Source of the DNA: an uncultured Enterobacteriaceae bacterium
Lineage (GTDB): Bacteria > Pseudomonadota > Gammaproteobacteria > Enterobacterales > Enterobacteriaceae
Length of the DNA: 46,075 nt
Assembly: GCA_947631255.1 (NCBI GenBank)
Contig: CANRKT010000024.1
Span: 1 to 46,075 of the forward strand
Direction: 5' to 3'
Within the stretch, counting starts at the first letter, position 1, and every line of letters begins with the position of its first letter. This document shows positions 7,957 through 16,532 of the stretch, one piece after another. The position numbers and the translations under genes were made by a program. The notes below the pieces were generated by a model. That model had not been told where the DNA came from, made no database searches, and saw only the letters and a list, made by a program, of their open reading frames with translations.

Positions 7957-9648
7957 CTACGCGTGAACGGTATTGTTACCTGTCCCACTCGTCTCGTCAC
8001 GCAGTTCTCGTCGTAAAATTTTCCCAACATTGGATTTCGGCAATTCAGTTCGAAACTCAACCAATTTTGGCACTTTGTAGGCGGTAAGATGGCGACGACA
8101 AAAGACAATGAGTTCCTGCTCAGTCAAGTCAGGCGATTTTTTAACCACGAAAATTTTAACCGCTTCGCCGGTTACGCCAGCAGGTACCCCCACTGCCGCC
8201 ACTTCGAGAACGCCTTCGTGCTGCATCACCACTTCTTCGATTTCATTCGGATAAACGTTAAAACCGGAGACCAGAATCATGTCTTTTTTCCTGTCGATAA
8301 TGCGCATAAAGCCTTTATCGTCAATCTCCACGATATCACCGGTGCGCAACCAGCCATCTTTGAGTACTTCCGCCGTCGCAGTGGGCTGCTGCCAGTATCC
8401 GAGCATGACTTGAGGACCTTTCACACAAAGTTCTCCTGGCTCACCGGGTGATACTTCAAGACCATTATCGTCAATCAACTTAACATTAGTAGAAGGAACC
8501 GGTAAGCCAATAGAGCCGCTGTGATAATTCATATCATGTGGATTGGCGCTGACGAGAGGTGAGCTCTCTGTCAGGCCGTATCCTTCAAGCAGAAAACGTC
8601 CGGTCAGTTTTTCCCAACGTTCAGCGACCACGTGTTGGACCTGCATACCGCCCCCGGCGGAGAGATGCAGCGAGGAGAAGTCAAGCTGCTGGAATTCCTT
8701 ATTATTGAGTAACGCATTAAACAGCGTATTCACACCGGTCATCGCGGTAAAAGGATGTTTCCCAAGCTCTTTGACAAAACCCGGAATATCACGTGGATTG
8801 GTAATCAGCAGGCTACAGCCACCGAGTTCAATAAAGAACAGGCAGTTCACTGTCAGAGCAAAAATGTGATACAGCGGCAGCGGCGTAACCACCAGCTCTT
8901 TACCTTCTTCAAGCAGTGGACCGTAGGCCGCTTTCACTTGTTCGAGGTTAGCCAGCAAATTGCGATGGGACAGCATCGCTCCTTTAGCTACACCCGTAGT
9001 ACCGCCGGTATACTGCAAAAAGGCCAGGTCCGTATTCACAATATCCGGTTTGAGATACGCCAAGCGCTCACCGCTCTGCAATGCCTGACGAAATGAGATA
9101 GCCCCTGGCAAATGGTATTTCGGCACCATACGCTTGATATATTTAACCACCAGGTTGACTAGCGTGCCTTTCGCTAGCGAAAGCTCATCACCCAGGCGGG
9201 TCAGGATCACGTGTTTTATCTGAGTCTGACTGACGACTTTCTCAAGTGTATGGGCAAAATTCGAGACAATGACAATCGCACTGGCTCCGCTATCACATAG
9301 CTGGTGCTCTAGCTCACGCGGGGTATACAAAGGGTTCACATTCACGACCACCATACCTGCACGTAATACACCGAACATGGCCACCGGATACTGGAGTAAA
9401 TTAGGCATCATTAAGGCAACGCGGTCGCCTTTTTTCAGCCCCATTCCTTGCTGCAAATACGCGGCAAATGCCCGACTCCGCTCTTCCAGTTTAAGGAAGC
9501 TCATGGTTTCACCCATATTGATAAACGCGGGATTGTCGGCATAACGCTCGACTGCCTGTTCAAACATATCAATCAGAGAGTGATATCTGTCGGGATTGAT
9601 TTCTGCCGGTACATCGGCTGGATAACGGTTAAGCCAAACCTTGTTCAA
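7957..9648 (-). CDS. fadD: Long-chain fatty acyl-CoA synthetase FadD
   Basis: FadD activates imported long-chain fatty acids to acyl-CoA at the inner membrane, coupling uptake to beta-oxidation. It contains the AMP-binding motif [24 protein letters not shown] and the fatty-acid-binding signature ([19 protein letters not shown]), with the conserved [12 protein letters not shown] near the end. The open frame extends to 9702, but homology begins at [14 protein letters not shown] encoded from the TTG at 9646-9648. That codon follows AGAGGTG, and E. coli fadD also uses TTG. The product is 563 residues (E. coli 561). A FadR operator lies about 72 bases upstream of the start. Confidence 0.97.
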   Translation of the reverse strand: MNKVWLNRYPADVPAEINPDRYHSLIDMFEQAVERYADNPAFINMGETMSFLKLEERSRAFAAYLQQGMGLKKGDRVALMMPNLLQYPVAMFGVLRAGMVVVNVNPLYTPRELEHQLCDSGASAIVIVSNFAHTLEKVVSQTQIKHVILTRLGDELSLAKGTLVNLVVKYIKRMVPKYHLPGAISFRQALQSGERLAYLKPDIVNTDLAFLQYTGGTTGVAKGAMLSHRNLLANLEQVKAAYGPLLEEGKELVVTPLPLYHIFALTVNCLFFIELGGCSLLITNPRDIPGFVKELGKHPFTAMTGVNTLFNALLNNKEFQQLDFSSLHLSAGGGMQVQHVVAERWEKLTGRFLLEGYGLTESSPLVSANPHDMNYHSGSIGLPVPSTNVKLIDDNGLEVSPGEPGELCVKGPQVMLGYWQQPTATAEVLKDGWLRTGDIVEIDDKGFMRIIDRKKDMILVSGFNVYPNEIEEVVMQHEGVLEVAAVGVPAGVTGEAVKIFVVKKSPDLTEQELIVFCRRHLTAYKVPKLVEFRTELPKSNVGKILRRELRDETSGTGNNTVHA

Positions 9649-9711
9649 AGACACACCTCTAATCGTACTGTTTATTGTCATCGCACACCTCGGCCGCACC
9701 ATCTCATTAAC

Positions 9712-9736
9712 ATTATATTAACTCAGCGTACCAGTT
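9712..9736 (-). promoter_or_regulatory. FadR operator and -10 element of fadD
   Basis: On the minus strand AACTGGTACGCTGAGTT (9736-9720) closely fits the FadR consensus (AACTGGTCnGACnTGTT), resembling the E. coli fadD operator. It is followed after two bases by TATAAT (9717-9712), a perfect -10. FadR bound here would occlude the promoter until long-chain acyl-CoA releases it. Confidence 0.72.
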
Positions 9737-9843
9737 TGTTTATTGGCCTGTTCAAAGGTTGCGAAGCACATCACTCATTTTTTCATGGCAAAAAATGAGA
9801 ATAAATCGCGGCTTATGCCGTGATTTAAAACAACAATAAATTA

Positions 9844-9870
9844 TCAAAAAAAGGCTCGATACATCGAGCC
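9844..9870 (-). terminator. Rho-independent terminator downstream of tsaB
   Basis: GGCTCGAT and ATCGAGCC form an 8-bp stem. Read on the minus strand it is followed by a run of seven T residues. It lies 50 bases after the tsaB stop. Confidence 0.8.
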
Positions 9871-9922
9871 AGAAGCAGACGCTACTTGCTTTATCAATAG
9901 GGAAGAACGTGACTTTTGGCGG

Positions 9923-10618
9923 TTACTCGCGGCCAGGAAGCTTTTTCCAGGTCACTTCATTGCGTAAATAGACAGGCTCTGACTCTTCAACCACTACCGC
10001 ACGTCCGGCATTAAACGCCTGAAGTGCCAGGGGCAACATATCTTCAGCTTCGGGCAGGGTCGTTTCACCGTCACGAATAATGAGTCCGCTATCCTGAGCC
10101 ATATCAGGCCAGGCCTGCCAGCCCGTTCCAACTGTAGCCCACTCCCCGGTCAGTGCCGCTAAACGCTCAGCAACTGCTTCAGGTTTTAATACGGCTTCAC
10201 TCTCTTCACCCTGCCAGACACCGGCTTCATCCCGAACATATTCAGCCCAGTAAACTTCACCCATACGGGCATCTATCGCAGCCAGCACCCGAGTGGCTCC
10301 GGTGCGTCGCCATGCCCCTTGTGCCATCGTCGCCAGTGTTGAAACACCGATCATTGGCAGTTCAGCGCCCAGAGCCAGCCCCTGAGCAATGCCAATACCA
10401 ATACGCACGCCGGTAAAACTTCCCGGCCCACGGCCGTAGGCCAGCACGTCGATATCCGCTAACCGAGTTTCAGCACATTCCAGGATATCACGCACCATTG
10501 GCAGGATGCGTTGCGTATGTTCACGCGGGCACAGTTCAAACTGGGCGTAACACGCCTCAGGGTCTTGTAGTGCAACAGAGCAAGCTTCAGTTGCAGTATC
10601 GATGGCTAAAATTCGCAT
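9923..10618 (-). CDS. tsaB: tRNA threonylcarbamoyladenosine biosynthesis protein TsaB
   Basis: TsaB is the partner of TsaD in the cytosolic TsaBDE complex that adds the threonylcarbamoyl group to A37 of ANN-decoding tRNAs. The 231-residue product, the same length as E. coli, begins [18 protein letters not shown] and contains [15 protein letters not shown], the actin/ASKHA-like phosphate-binding region that is degenerate in TsaB. It follows yoaA by about 70 bases. In E. coli the lipoprotein gene yeaY lies between fadD and tsaB; it is absent here. Confidence 0.96.
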   Translation of the reverse strand: MRILAIDTATEACSVALQDPEACYAQFELCPREHTQRILPMVRDILECAETRLADIDVLAYGRGPGSFTGVRIGIGIAQGLALGAELPMIGVSTLATMAQGAWRRTGATRVLAAIDARMGEVYWAEYVRDEAGVWQGEESEAVLKPEAVAERLAALTGEWATVGTGWQAWPDMAQDSGLIIRDGETTLPEAEDMLPLALQAFNAGRAVVVEESEPVYLRNEVTWKKLPGRE

Positions 10619-10687
10619 GGACTAGCGAGCCTCTGGCAAGGGATAAGTTCAAAAAACGGCGCGTAGCATATCACAGGTCGCTGATAA

Positions 10688-12598
10688 TTACCGCTCTGGG
10701 AGAGCGTTAAGGAATGCGACAGCGCGATTAATATCCCGCGTTCGTGGGGTGGGCGGCAGGCTGTTAAGAAAGACACCGCCATAAGGTCGCATCACGAGTC
10801 GGTTATCACAGATAACAATCACCCCGCTATCCTCAACGTCACGAATCAATCGCCCCACGCCTTGTTTTAACTGAATGACGGCATCCGGTAACTGAATTTC
10901 AGCGAAGGGATCGCCACCACGCAACTGGCAGTCTTCCATACGCGCCTTCAGTAATGGATCTTCGGGTGAGGTAAAGGGGAGCTTATCGATAATCACCAGT
11001 GACAAGGCATCACCACGGACATCCACACCTTCCCAGAAACTGCTCGTGGCCACCAGCAGCGCATTACCGGCCTGAACAAACTGTTCGAGCAACTGCCCTT
11101 TACTCGTCTCTCCCTGCAGTAGTACCGGCAGTGTCATGGTAGCGCGGAACTGTTCTGCCAGATCTCGCATCATGGCATGCGAGGTGCAGAGCATAAAACA
11201 GCGTCCATTATTCGCTTCGATCAACGGACGTAATAAACGGGCTAGCTGCTTTGCCCCATGAGGACGATTAGGTTCAGGTAAACCACGAGGAATGCAAAGC
11301 AATGCCTGTTTTTCATAGTCGAACGGACTCGCCAGCAACAAACTTTCTGCCTGCTCAATACCCAGTCGTTCTGTGAAATGACTGAGTTTATCGTTCACTG
11401 ATAAGGTTGCAGAGGTAAAGACCCAACTGGCAGATTTTTCGCTGATCACCTCTTTAAACTTATCAGCAACTGATAACGGCGTTAGCGCCAGCGTAAAATG
11501 GCGAGCGTTACACTCATACCAGTAGCTATATCCGGGCTGGTTAATCTCTTTCAGCCGTTTAATTCGCTCTCGATAGATAACTGCCCGCTCAAAAGCGGCA
11601 TCCAGCAGAGCGGAACGTCCGAGTGAGAGTTTTGCCACATCATGGCAAAGCTCAAGAGCATCATCCAGTAACAGCAGTGAGCGCTGAACCGCCGGTTCTG
11701 CCAGCGCGGTACGTAAGTTCCCCCGGTAACCCGGCTCCCCCAGTTGCAGACGAAAGTCCTGCGTCCGCATAGCCAGGCTGTCAGCACTTTTTTGTAACTG
11801 CTGCACGTCACGCACTTCAGTACGGTAAGCAATAGAAATATCTTTGGCGAGATCAAGTAACTGGCGGCTGGTCAGCGACTGACCAAAATACTGACTGGCA
11901 ATATCAGGAATTTGGTGGGCTTCATCGAAAATGGTGACATCTACTGCCGGTATCAGTTCCGCAAAACCGCTCTCCTTCACCACCATATCGGCCATAAATA
12001 AGTGATGATTGACCACGACTAAGTCCGCATCCATCGCTTTTTTACGCGCTTTGACCACAAAGCACTCTTTATAGGCCGGACAGTCCTGACCGAGGCAATT
12101 ATCATTGGTGCTGGTGACTAACGGCCAGACCGTTGAGTCCTCAGCCACCGCGTTACAACTGCTGATATCACCCTCTTCTGTGGTGCTGGCCCAATGACGC
12201 AAATGTGCGATATCGCTCAGTAGTTCCTGCGCCAGCCCTCCTCCAGCCAGCATTTGCTGTTCGAGCCGTTCAAGACAGAGATAGTTAGCCCGCCCTTTCA
12301 GAAGTGCAATACGGCCGGTAAAAGAGAGTGCGCTGGCAATTGTCGGTAAATCACGTGAGTAAAGTTGATCTTGCAGTGCTTTAGATCCCGTCGAGATAAT
12401 GACTTTTTTTCCGGAGCGTAATGCCGGGGCAAGATAGGCGTAGGTTTTACCTGTACCCGTACCCGCTTCCACTACTAGCGTACCGCCTTGTGCAATGGTT
12501 TTAGTTACTGCTTCCGCCATTTGTCGCTGTGCTTCGCGTGGCTTAAACCCCGGAATAACATTCGCCAGCTGACCATCTTGCGCAAAATCGTCCGTCAC
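10688..12598 (-). CDS. yoaA: XPD/DinG-family iron-sulfur DNA helicase YoaA
   Basis: YoaA is an ATP-dependent 5'-3' helicase of the XPD/Rad3 type; in E. coli it acts with the HolC (chi) subunit of DNA polymerase III in replication repair. The 636-residue protein has Walker A EAGTGTGKTYAYLAP, a four-cysteine Fe-S cluster (NYLC; NCLGQDCPAYKEC), the DEAH box (IFDEAHQIPD), and the C-terminal motifs SSFWEGVDVRG and QGVGRLIR. The length equals E. coli YoaA. It is divergently arranged with yoaB and starts just after a purine-rich CCAGGGGGTA ribosome-binding region. Confidence 0.96.
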   Translation of the reverse strand: MTDDFAQDGQLANVIPGFKPREAQRQMAEAVTKTIAQGGTLVVEAGTGTGKTYAYLAPALRSGKKVIISTGSKALQDQLYSRDLPTIASALSFTGRIALLKGRANYLCLERLEQQMLAGGGLAQELLSDIAHLRHWASTTEEGDISSCNAVAEDSTVWPLVTSTNDNCLGQDCPAYKECFVVKARKKAMDADLVVVNHHLFMADMVVKESGFAELIPAVDVTIFDEAHQIPDIASQYFGQSLTSRQLLDLAKDISIAYRTEVRDVQQLQKSADSLAMRTQDFRLQLGEPGYRGNLRTALAEPAVQRSLLLLDDALELCHDVAKLSLGRSALLDAAFERAVIYRERIKRLKEINQPGYSYWYECNARHFTLALTPLSVADKFKEVISEKSASWVFTSATLSVNDKLSHFTERLGIEQAESLLLASPFDYEKQALLCIPRGLPEPNRPHGAKQLARLLRPLIEANNGRCFMLCTSHAMMRDLAEQFRATMTLPVLLQGETSKGQLLEQFVQAGNALLVATSSFWEGVDVRGDALSLVIIDKLPFTSPEDPLLKARMEDCQLRGGDPFAEIQLPDAVIQLKQGVGRLIRDVEDSGVIVICDNRLVMRPYGGVFLNSLPPTPRTRDINRAVAFLNALPER

Positions 12599-12726
12599 AT
12601 TACCCCCTGGTTAAATTGCCAGTAATTATGTCAGCCATAGTAAGTTTAATCCAGCTACCCTGTAGAACAAGGGCAAAGGTTATGGCAGTCTGTGTGCCGT
12701 GATTTGTTTACTATCAAGGAGAAACC

Positions 12727-13071
12727 ATGAGCATTACGCGAATAAAACCAGAGGACAGATGGTCCGATGCTGTTATCCACAATCAGAGCATCTATTACAC
12801 TGCCGTCCCAGAAAATCTGGATGCCGATGCGTATCAGCAAACCGCGAATACTCTGGCACAAATCGATACTCTGCTGGCATCACTGAATAGCGACAAAACG
12901 CGCATTCTTGATGCCACCATTTTTCTACCGAACGGTGAGGATTTTGCTGCCATGAACCAAGCTTGGGATGAATGGGTCGTTGCCGGTCATGCGCCAGTAC
13001 GATGTACCGTACAGGCGGGATTGATGCATCCACAGTATAAGGTCGAAATAAAAATTATTGCGGCATTATAA
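12727..13071 (+). CDS. yoaB: RidA/YjgF-family protein YoaB
   Basis: The 114-residue product belongs to the Rid family of trimeric proteins; archetypal RidA deaminates reactive enamine/imine intermediates from PLP enzymes, but YoaB-subfamily substrates are not established. Features include the ILDATIFLPNGEDFAAMNQA segment and VRCTVQAGL, where the conserved arginine sits. The length matches E. coli YoaB. The ribosome-binding site is AAGGAG, 7 bases before the ATG. It is divergent from yoaA and convergent with yoaH. Confidence 0.94.
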   Translation: MSITRIKPEDRWSDAVIHNQSIYYTAVPENLDADAYQQTANTLAQIDTLLASLNSDKTRILDATIFLPNGEDFAAMNQAWDEWVVAGHAPVRCTVQAGLMHPQYKVEIKIIAAL

Positions 13072-13091
13072 GCCATACCCCGGGAGGGGGA

Positions 13092-13277
13092 TTATTCCTC
13101 TTCGTCGTCGTCATCAAACATGGCGACAATATGGTCCCCGGTATGGGTTGCCCGAATTTCATTCGCCACCAGAGTGATAGCTTCGCCGCTGCTCATGCCA
13201 CCGCTCATTAGCTCTTGAATACGTTCGACCGCTTGTTGTTGCTGCTCATGACTAAGCGCAGGTAATCCTGAAATCAT
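13092..13277 (-). CDS. yoaH: UPF0181 protein YoaH
   Basis: This 61-residue acidic protein has the UPF0181 pattern: [20 protein letters not shown], then GMSSGEAI and a DDDDEEE tail. The ATG at 13277 is chosen because it follows AAGGAG with proper spacing; the upstream in-frame TTG would overlap that ribosome-binding site. Function is unknown, though the family is strongly conserved in enterics. It is normally the neighbour of pabB; here a decayed IS element intervenes. Confidence 0.92.
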   Translation of the reverse strand: MISGLPALSHEQQQQAVERIQELMSGGMSSGEAITLVANEIRATHTGDHIVAMFDDDDEEE

Positions 13278-13329
13278 GTTAAACTCCTTCGACAAGATTT
13301 AATGTTGTAATGGTAATAGGTTCTCATTA

Positions 13330-13982
13330 GTTGACTGCTCCCTGTCGCAAACGGCGAGGCTTCCCACTTCTCAGAGTCGAACCTACGCCGCTTGATGCAA
13401 TTCAGGGTTTACAGACTCTTCAGAGACTGACGCTGCCAGACCCGCGATTTCGCTATTTTTCGCGGCGTTAATGTCACGGTTATGCTTAATACCACATTCA
13501 GGACAGACCCTGTACGAGTATTTAACGCCAGTTTAGAGAGTGTGTAACCGCAACCGCTGCAACGTATTGGCGAAGGGAAAAACTGATTGATGCCGACTAC
13601 TGTGCATCCGTACCAGTCAGCCTTGTATTCAAGCTGACGCACAAATTTGCCCCAGCCGGCGTCTGTTATCACTTTGGACAGTTTCGGGTTGCATATGGCT
13701 TGTGCACGTTATCCATTCGGCGATCCGCTGTTTTTGCAGAAACAGGCATCAATGCATCAGTGAAGGGTTGAGTTATAGACAAAGCGTATACAACTAACTG
13801 TTTGAACCAAAAGCTCAATTTGTTCAGGCGTTGGGTAAAACCGATGTTTATAGGCATGTTTCACTTTCACACATTAGCATCAAATATGTGAGGCTGTAAA
13901 TGTATACAGTAAAAGAAATAAGAGATGTTACCTCCTCTTACCTCCCCGCCCGGATTGGGCGAGGTCTCCAGAGGGATATTTG
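13330..13982 (-). mobile_element. IS200/IS605-type TnpB element, copy 1 (decayed)
   Basis: The element reads on the minus strand. Its left end abuts the pabB ATG: outside sequence ATGAA (TTCAT on the element strand), then CAAATATCCCTCTG and a small hairpin (CGCCC/GGGCG) at about 13946-13962. Its right end is GGGAGCAGTCAAC near 13330, preceded by the terminal stem GCCTCGCCGTTTGCG. Copies at 15948 and 31681 share the right tip, and copy 3 shares the left tip. At about 650 bases it is far shorter than an intact tnpB element; no TnpA gene is present. In living relatives the right end encodes the guide-RNA scaffold. Confidence 0.8.
13383..13857 (-). pseudogene. TnpB RNA-guided nuclease remnant (copy 1)
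   Basis: N-terminal coding sequence (PINIGFTQRLNKLS, a corrupted version of the usual Y-K-x-R-F-Y-P-T-x-x-Q start) survives to about 13680 in broken frames. It is joined to the C-terminal RuvC/zinc-ribbon part: SKVITDAGWGKFVRQLEYK, FFPSPIRCSGCG, then in another frame VCPECGIKHNRDINAAKN. The last stretch includes the second CxxC and the third RuvC aspartate. It stops at 13383. The central several hundred residues are deleted and at least one frameshift follows the first CxxC, so no nuclease can be made. Confidence 0.82.
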
Positions 13983-13985
13983 ATG
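13971..13985 (+). promoter_or_regulatory. Shine-Dalgarno and start of pabB formed by the IS left end
   Basis: GAGGG at 13971-13975 is spaced 7 bases from the ATG at 13983 and is the only good ribosome-binding site. The string AGAGGGATATTTGATGAA occurs again at the left end of TnpB-element copy 3 (31963-31980), in a non-coding context. The Shine-Dalgarno therefore appears to belong to the element and the ATG to the ancestral gene. Confidence 0.65.
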
Positions 13986-15347
13986 AAAGCTATCAAATCT
14001 CCTGTTGTTCATGTTCTTCCCTGGCAAACAGATGCGATACAGCACTACTTTAAAGCGCTGTCTGACCGCCCGTGGGCGATGATGTTGCACTCTGGTTTAT
14101 CCGATAATCCGTATAGCCGTTTCGATATTATGGTGGCAGAACCTCTCGCCACCCTGGTCACTCGCGAAAAAACAACGCAAATAACACGGGACGGCATCGT
14201 TGAGATTTCCGAAAACTGCCCTCTGACGTTGCTGCAAAATACCCTCGATAGCTACGGATTAACCTGTGCCCCAACCCCAGACCTCCCCTTTTGCGGCGGT
14301 GCTCTGGGGTTGTTCGGTTATGATTTAGGCCGCCGGTTTGAAACCCTACCCGAGCAGGCAGAAAAAAGTCTGCACACGCCGGATATGGCCGTCGGAATTT
14401 ATGACTGGGCCTTGATAGCGGACAACCAGCTCCAGCGTCTGACACTGGTCAGCTGGGGTGATATCAATCAACGCCTGACTTATCTTGATTCCCTCAACCC
14501 GCCATCACGCGAGCCGTTTCATCTGACCAGTGCCTGGCTGTCGAATATGAGCCGTGAAGAGTACGGTGTGAAATTTAATAGAATTCAGGAATATCTGCGT
14601 AGTGGTGACTGTTATCAGGTTAACCTTGCTCAGCGGTTTAGTGCCCGCTATCAGGGTGATGAATGGCAAGCCTTTGAAAAACTCAATCAGGCGAACCGTG
14701 CACCTTTCAGTGCTTTTTTACGGTTACCTGACAGTGCGATATTAAGCCTGTCTCCGGAGCGTTTTGTACGTCTGCAAGATAAACAGATCCAGACTCGCCC
14801 TATAAAAGGCACCTTACCCCGACTGGCTGACCCGCAGGCCGACCTTGAGCAGGCTTTGAAACTGGCATCATCACCGAAAGACAGAGCAGAAAACCTGATG
14901 ATTGTTGATCTGCTACGAAATGATATTGGCAGAGTGGCGCGACCAGGTAGTGTCAAAGTACCGGAACTCTTTGTGGTCGAACCCTTTGCTGCAGTGCACC
15001 ACTTAGTCAGCACTATTGCCGCCGAGTTACCTGACTCACTCAACGCTTGTGATTTACTCCGTGCCACCTTCCCTGGCGGTTCTATCACCGGAGCACCTAA
15101 AGTACGGGCGATGGAAATTATTGAAGAGCTTGAACCGCAGCGACGTAATGCCTGGTGTGGATCCATCGCCTATATCAGTTTTTGCGGCAATATGGACAGC
15201 AGCATCACCATTCGGACCCTGACCGCAGAGCAAGGTAAGCTCTATTGCTCTGCCGGAGGAGGCATCGTGGCTGACAGTGATGAAAGTGCGGAGTACCAAG
15301 AGACGTTTGACAAAGTGAATCGCATTCTACCGTTGTTGGAGAGCTAA
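13983..15347 (+). CDS. pabB: Aminodeoxychorismate synthase component I
   Basis: PabB aminates chorismate, with ammonia from the PabA glutaminase, to 4-amino-4-deoxychorismate for p-aminobenzoate and folate synthesis. The 454-residue protein shows the chorismate-binding fold: PIKGTLPR with the lysine, DRAENLMIVDLLRNDIGR, TFPGGSITGAPKVRAMEIIE, and the terminal GGGIVADSDESAEYQET metal-binding segment. The ATG at 13983 (MKAIKSPVV) matches the family start; the TTG just before it is discarded. It is followed after 3 bases by nudL. The 5' leader is made of a decayed TnpB-element end. Confidence 0.96.
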   Translation: MKAIKSPVVHVLPWQTDAIQHYFKALSDRPWAMMLHSGLSDNPYSRFDIMVAEPLATLVTREKTTQITRDGIVEISENCPLTLLQNTLDSYGLTCAPTPDLPFCGGALGLFGYDLGRRFETLPEQAEKSLHTPDMAVGIYDWALIADNQLQRLTLVSWGDINQRLTYLDSLNPPSREPFHLTSAWLSNMSREEYGVKFNRIQEYLRSGDCYQVNLAQRFSARYQGDEWQAFEKLNQANRAPFSAFLRLPDSAILSLSPERFVRLQDKQIQTRPIKGTLPRLADPQADLEQALKLASSPKDRAENLMIVDLLRNDIGRVARPGSVKVPELFVVEPFAAVHHLVSTIAAELPDSLNACDLLRATFPGGSITGAPKVRAMEIIEELEPQRRNAWCGSIAYISFCGNMDSSITIRTLTAEQGKLYCSAGGGIVADSDESAEYQETFDKVNRILPLLES

Positions 15348-15350
15348 TTA

Positions 15351-15932
15351 ATGACGCTGGATAATTTTCTTGCCCGTTTTCAGCTGTTACAACCGGATTT
15401 TCACCCTCTTATCAGCCATCAACGTGAAGCTGCGGTTCTGGTGCCTATCGTTCGCCGCACAAAGCCTGGACTGTTACTGACTCAGCGCTCACTGACCCTA
15501 CGTAAACATCCCGGTGAGGTGGCATTTCCCGGTGGTTCGGCCGATAAGACCGATGGATCGTTAATTGCCACTGCATTGCGTGAAACCTATGAAGAAATTG
15601 CTATCCCTCCACAGGCTGTGGAAGTGATTGGTCGCCTGCCCAGTATCGATAGTGTTACGGGATTTAGGGTCACACCGATTGTTGGCATTATCTCGCCTGA
15701 TGTCCCGCTGCAAGCAAGTGCCGATGAAGTCGCCGCTATTTTTGAAATGCCACTTGAAGAGGCGCTGGCTACCGGACGTTATCATCCTCTCGATATTCAC
15801 CGCAGGAAAATACCTCATCGTGTCTGGCTTTCCTGGTACGAGAGTTATTTTGTCTGGGGTATGACAGCCAGCATCATCCGCGCACTGGCTTTACAGGTAA
15901 ACTGCAACACAGATAACTCTTTCAGCCGCTAA
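15351..15932 (+). CDS. nudL: Nudix hydrolase NudL (CoA pyrophosphatase type)
   Basis: The 193-residue protein contains a Nudix box ([20 protein letters not shown], then EEIAI; canonical Gx5Ex7REUxEExGU, with Ser/Asp variation at the start) and the UPF0035 signature [20 protein letters not shown], which marks CoA-type Nudix hydrolases. Relatives hydrolyse CoA derivatives to 3',5'-ADP and 4'-phosphopantetheine using Mg or Mn. It begins 3 bases after pabB and is probably co-transcribed. E. coli NudL (YeaB) is one residue shorter. Activity on CoA is inferred from the family. Confidence 0.94.
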   Translation: MTLDNFLARFQLLQPDFHPLISHQREAAVLVPIVRRTKPGLLLTQRSLTLRKHPGEVAFPGGSADKTDGSLIATALRETYEEIAIPPQAVEVIGRLPSIDSVTGFRVTPIVGIISPDVPLQASADEVAAIFEMPLEEALATGRYHPLDIHRRKIPHRVWLSWYESYFVWGMTASIIRALALQVNCNTDNSFSR

Positions 15933-15947
15933 ACTAAGCTATATTAG

Positions 15948-16345
15948 TTGACTGCTCCTCGCCGTAAACGGCGGGGAGTCCCAATTCACTGAGTCCCACC
16001 TAAGCCACATCAAGTGAGTGAAGATTGACAGACTCTCCAGCGGCTAACACCGTAAGACCTGCAGATTTTATATTCTTTGCAGCAAAAATATTACAGCCAT
16101 GGCGAATACCACATTCAGGACATCAGCAAGCCCCTGTGTTTAACGCCAGTTTAGACAGTGTATAACCGCAACGACTACGACGCCTTGAGGTCGGGAAAAG
16201 CTGATTAATAGCAACGACAGTACGATCGCACCAATCAGCCTTACATTCAATCTGGCTCGCGTCGGCTATCACTTTAGAGAGCTTAGGGTAACCTGGTGAT
16301 TGCTAAAACGGTATTTATATGCACGCTATCCCTGCCCGCATTCGG
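15948..16345 (-). mobile_element. IS200/IS605-type TnpB element, copy 2 (decayed, left end lost)
   Basis: The right tip GAGGAGCAGTCAAC with its GC-rich stem (CTCCCCGCCG/CGGCGAGGAG on the minus strand) is well preserved at 15948-15980. It has the same outer flank ATTAG on the plus strand as copy 1. The left tip motif seen at copies 1 and 3 is not found; the element fades out near 16345. It sits between nudL and sdaA. Confidence 0.78.
16000..16325 (-). pseudogene. TnpB remnant (copy 2)
   Basis: AYKYRF (start of TnpB) is followed after a few residues by PKLSKVIADASQIECKADW, the late RuvC region, so nearly the whole protein is missing. The C-terminal zinc-ribbon part remains (SRCGYTLSKLALNTGAC, stop, CPECGIRHGCNIFAAKN). 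The first cysteine pair is partly lost, and the catalytic aspartate of the HNRDINAAKN motif has become asparagine (HGCNIFAAKN). An in-frame stop precedes CPECG. It is more decayed than copy 1. Confidence 0.78.
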
Positions 16346-16532
16346 CGATGCTTTACGCGCTTAATCGGTAAATGTTTTGATCGGTTTATGTTGGTATTAG
16401 GTAATTTGCTCTAATTGATTAGTTTAATTCATGTGAATAGTTTACCCATGCAACCAATAAATTTTTACACTATCATATAGCATTTTCAAAGCATCATGTT
16501 CGGGTGACGGACGCATTAATAGGAGTTTTATT

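Noticed and set aside
8089..9096. Several plus-strand frames antisense to fadD, and similar ones under yoaA, pabB, sdaA and letB
   Set aside because: Shadows of real genes in GC-balanced coding sequence; no start signals or homology.
9649..9702. N-terminal extension of fadD to 9702
   Set aside because: Homology begins at the TTG at 9648, which has AGAGGTG upstream; the extension runs almost up to the -10 element.
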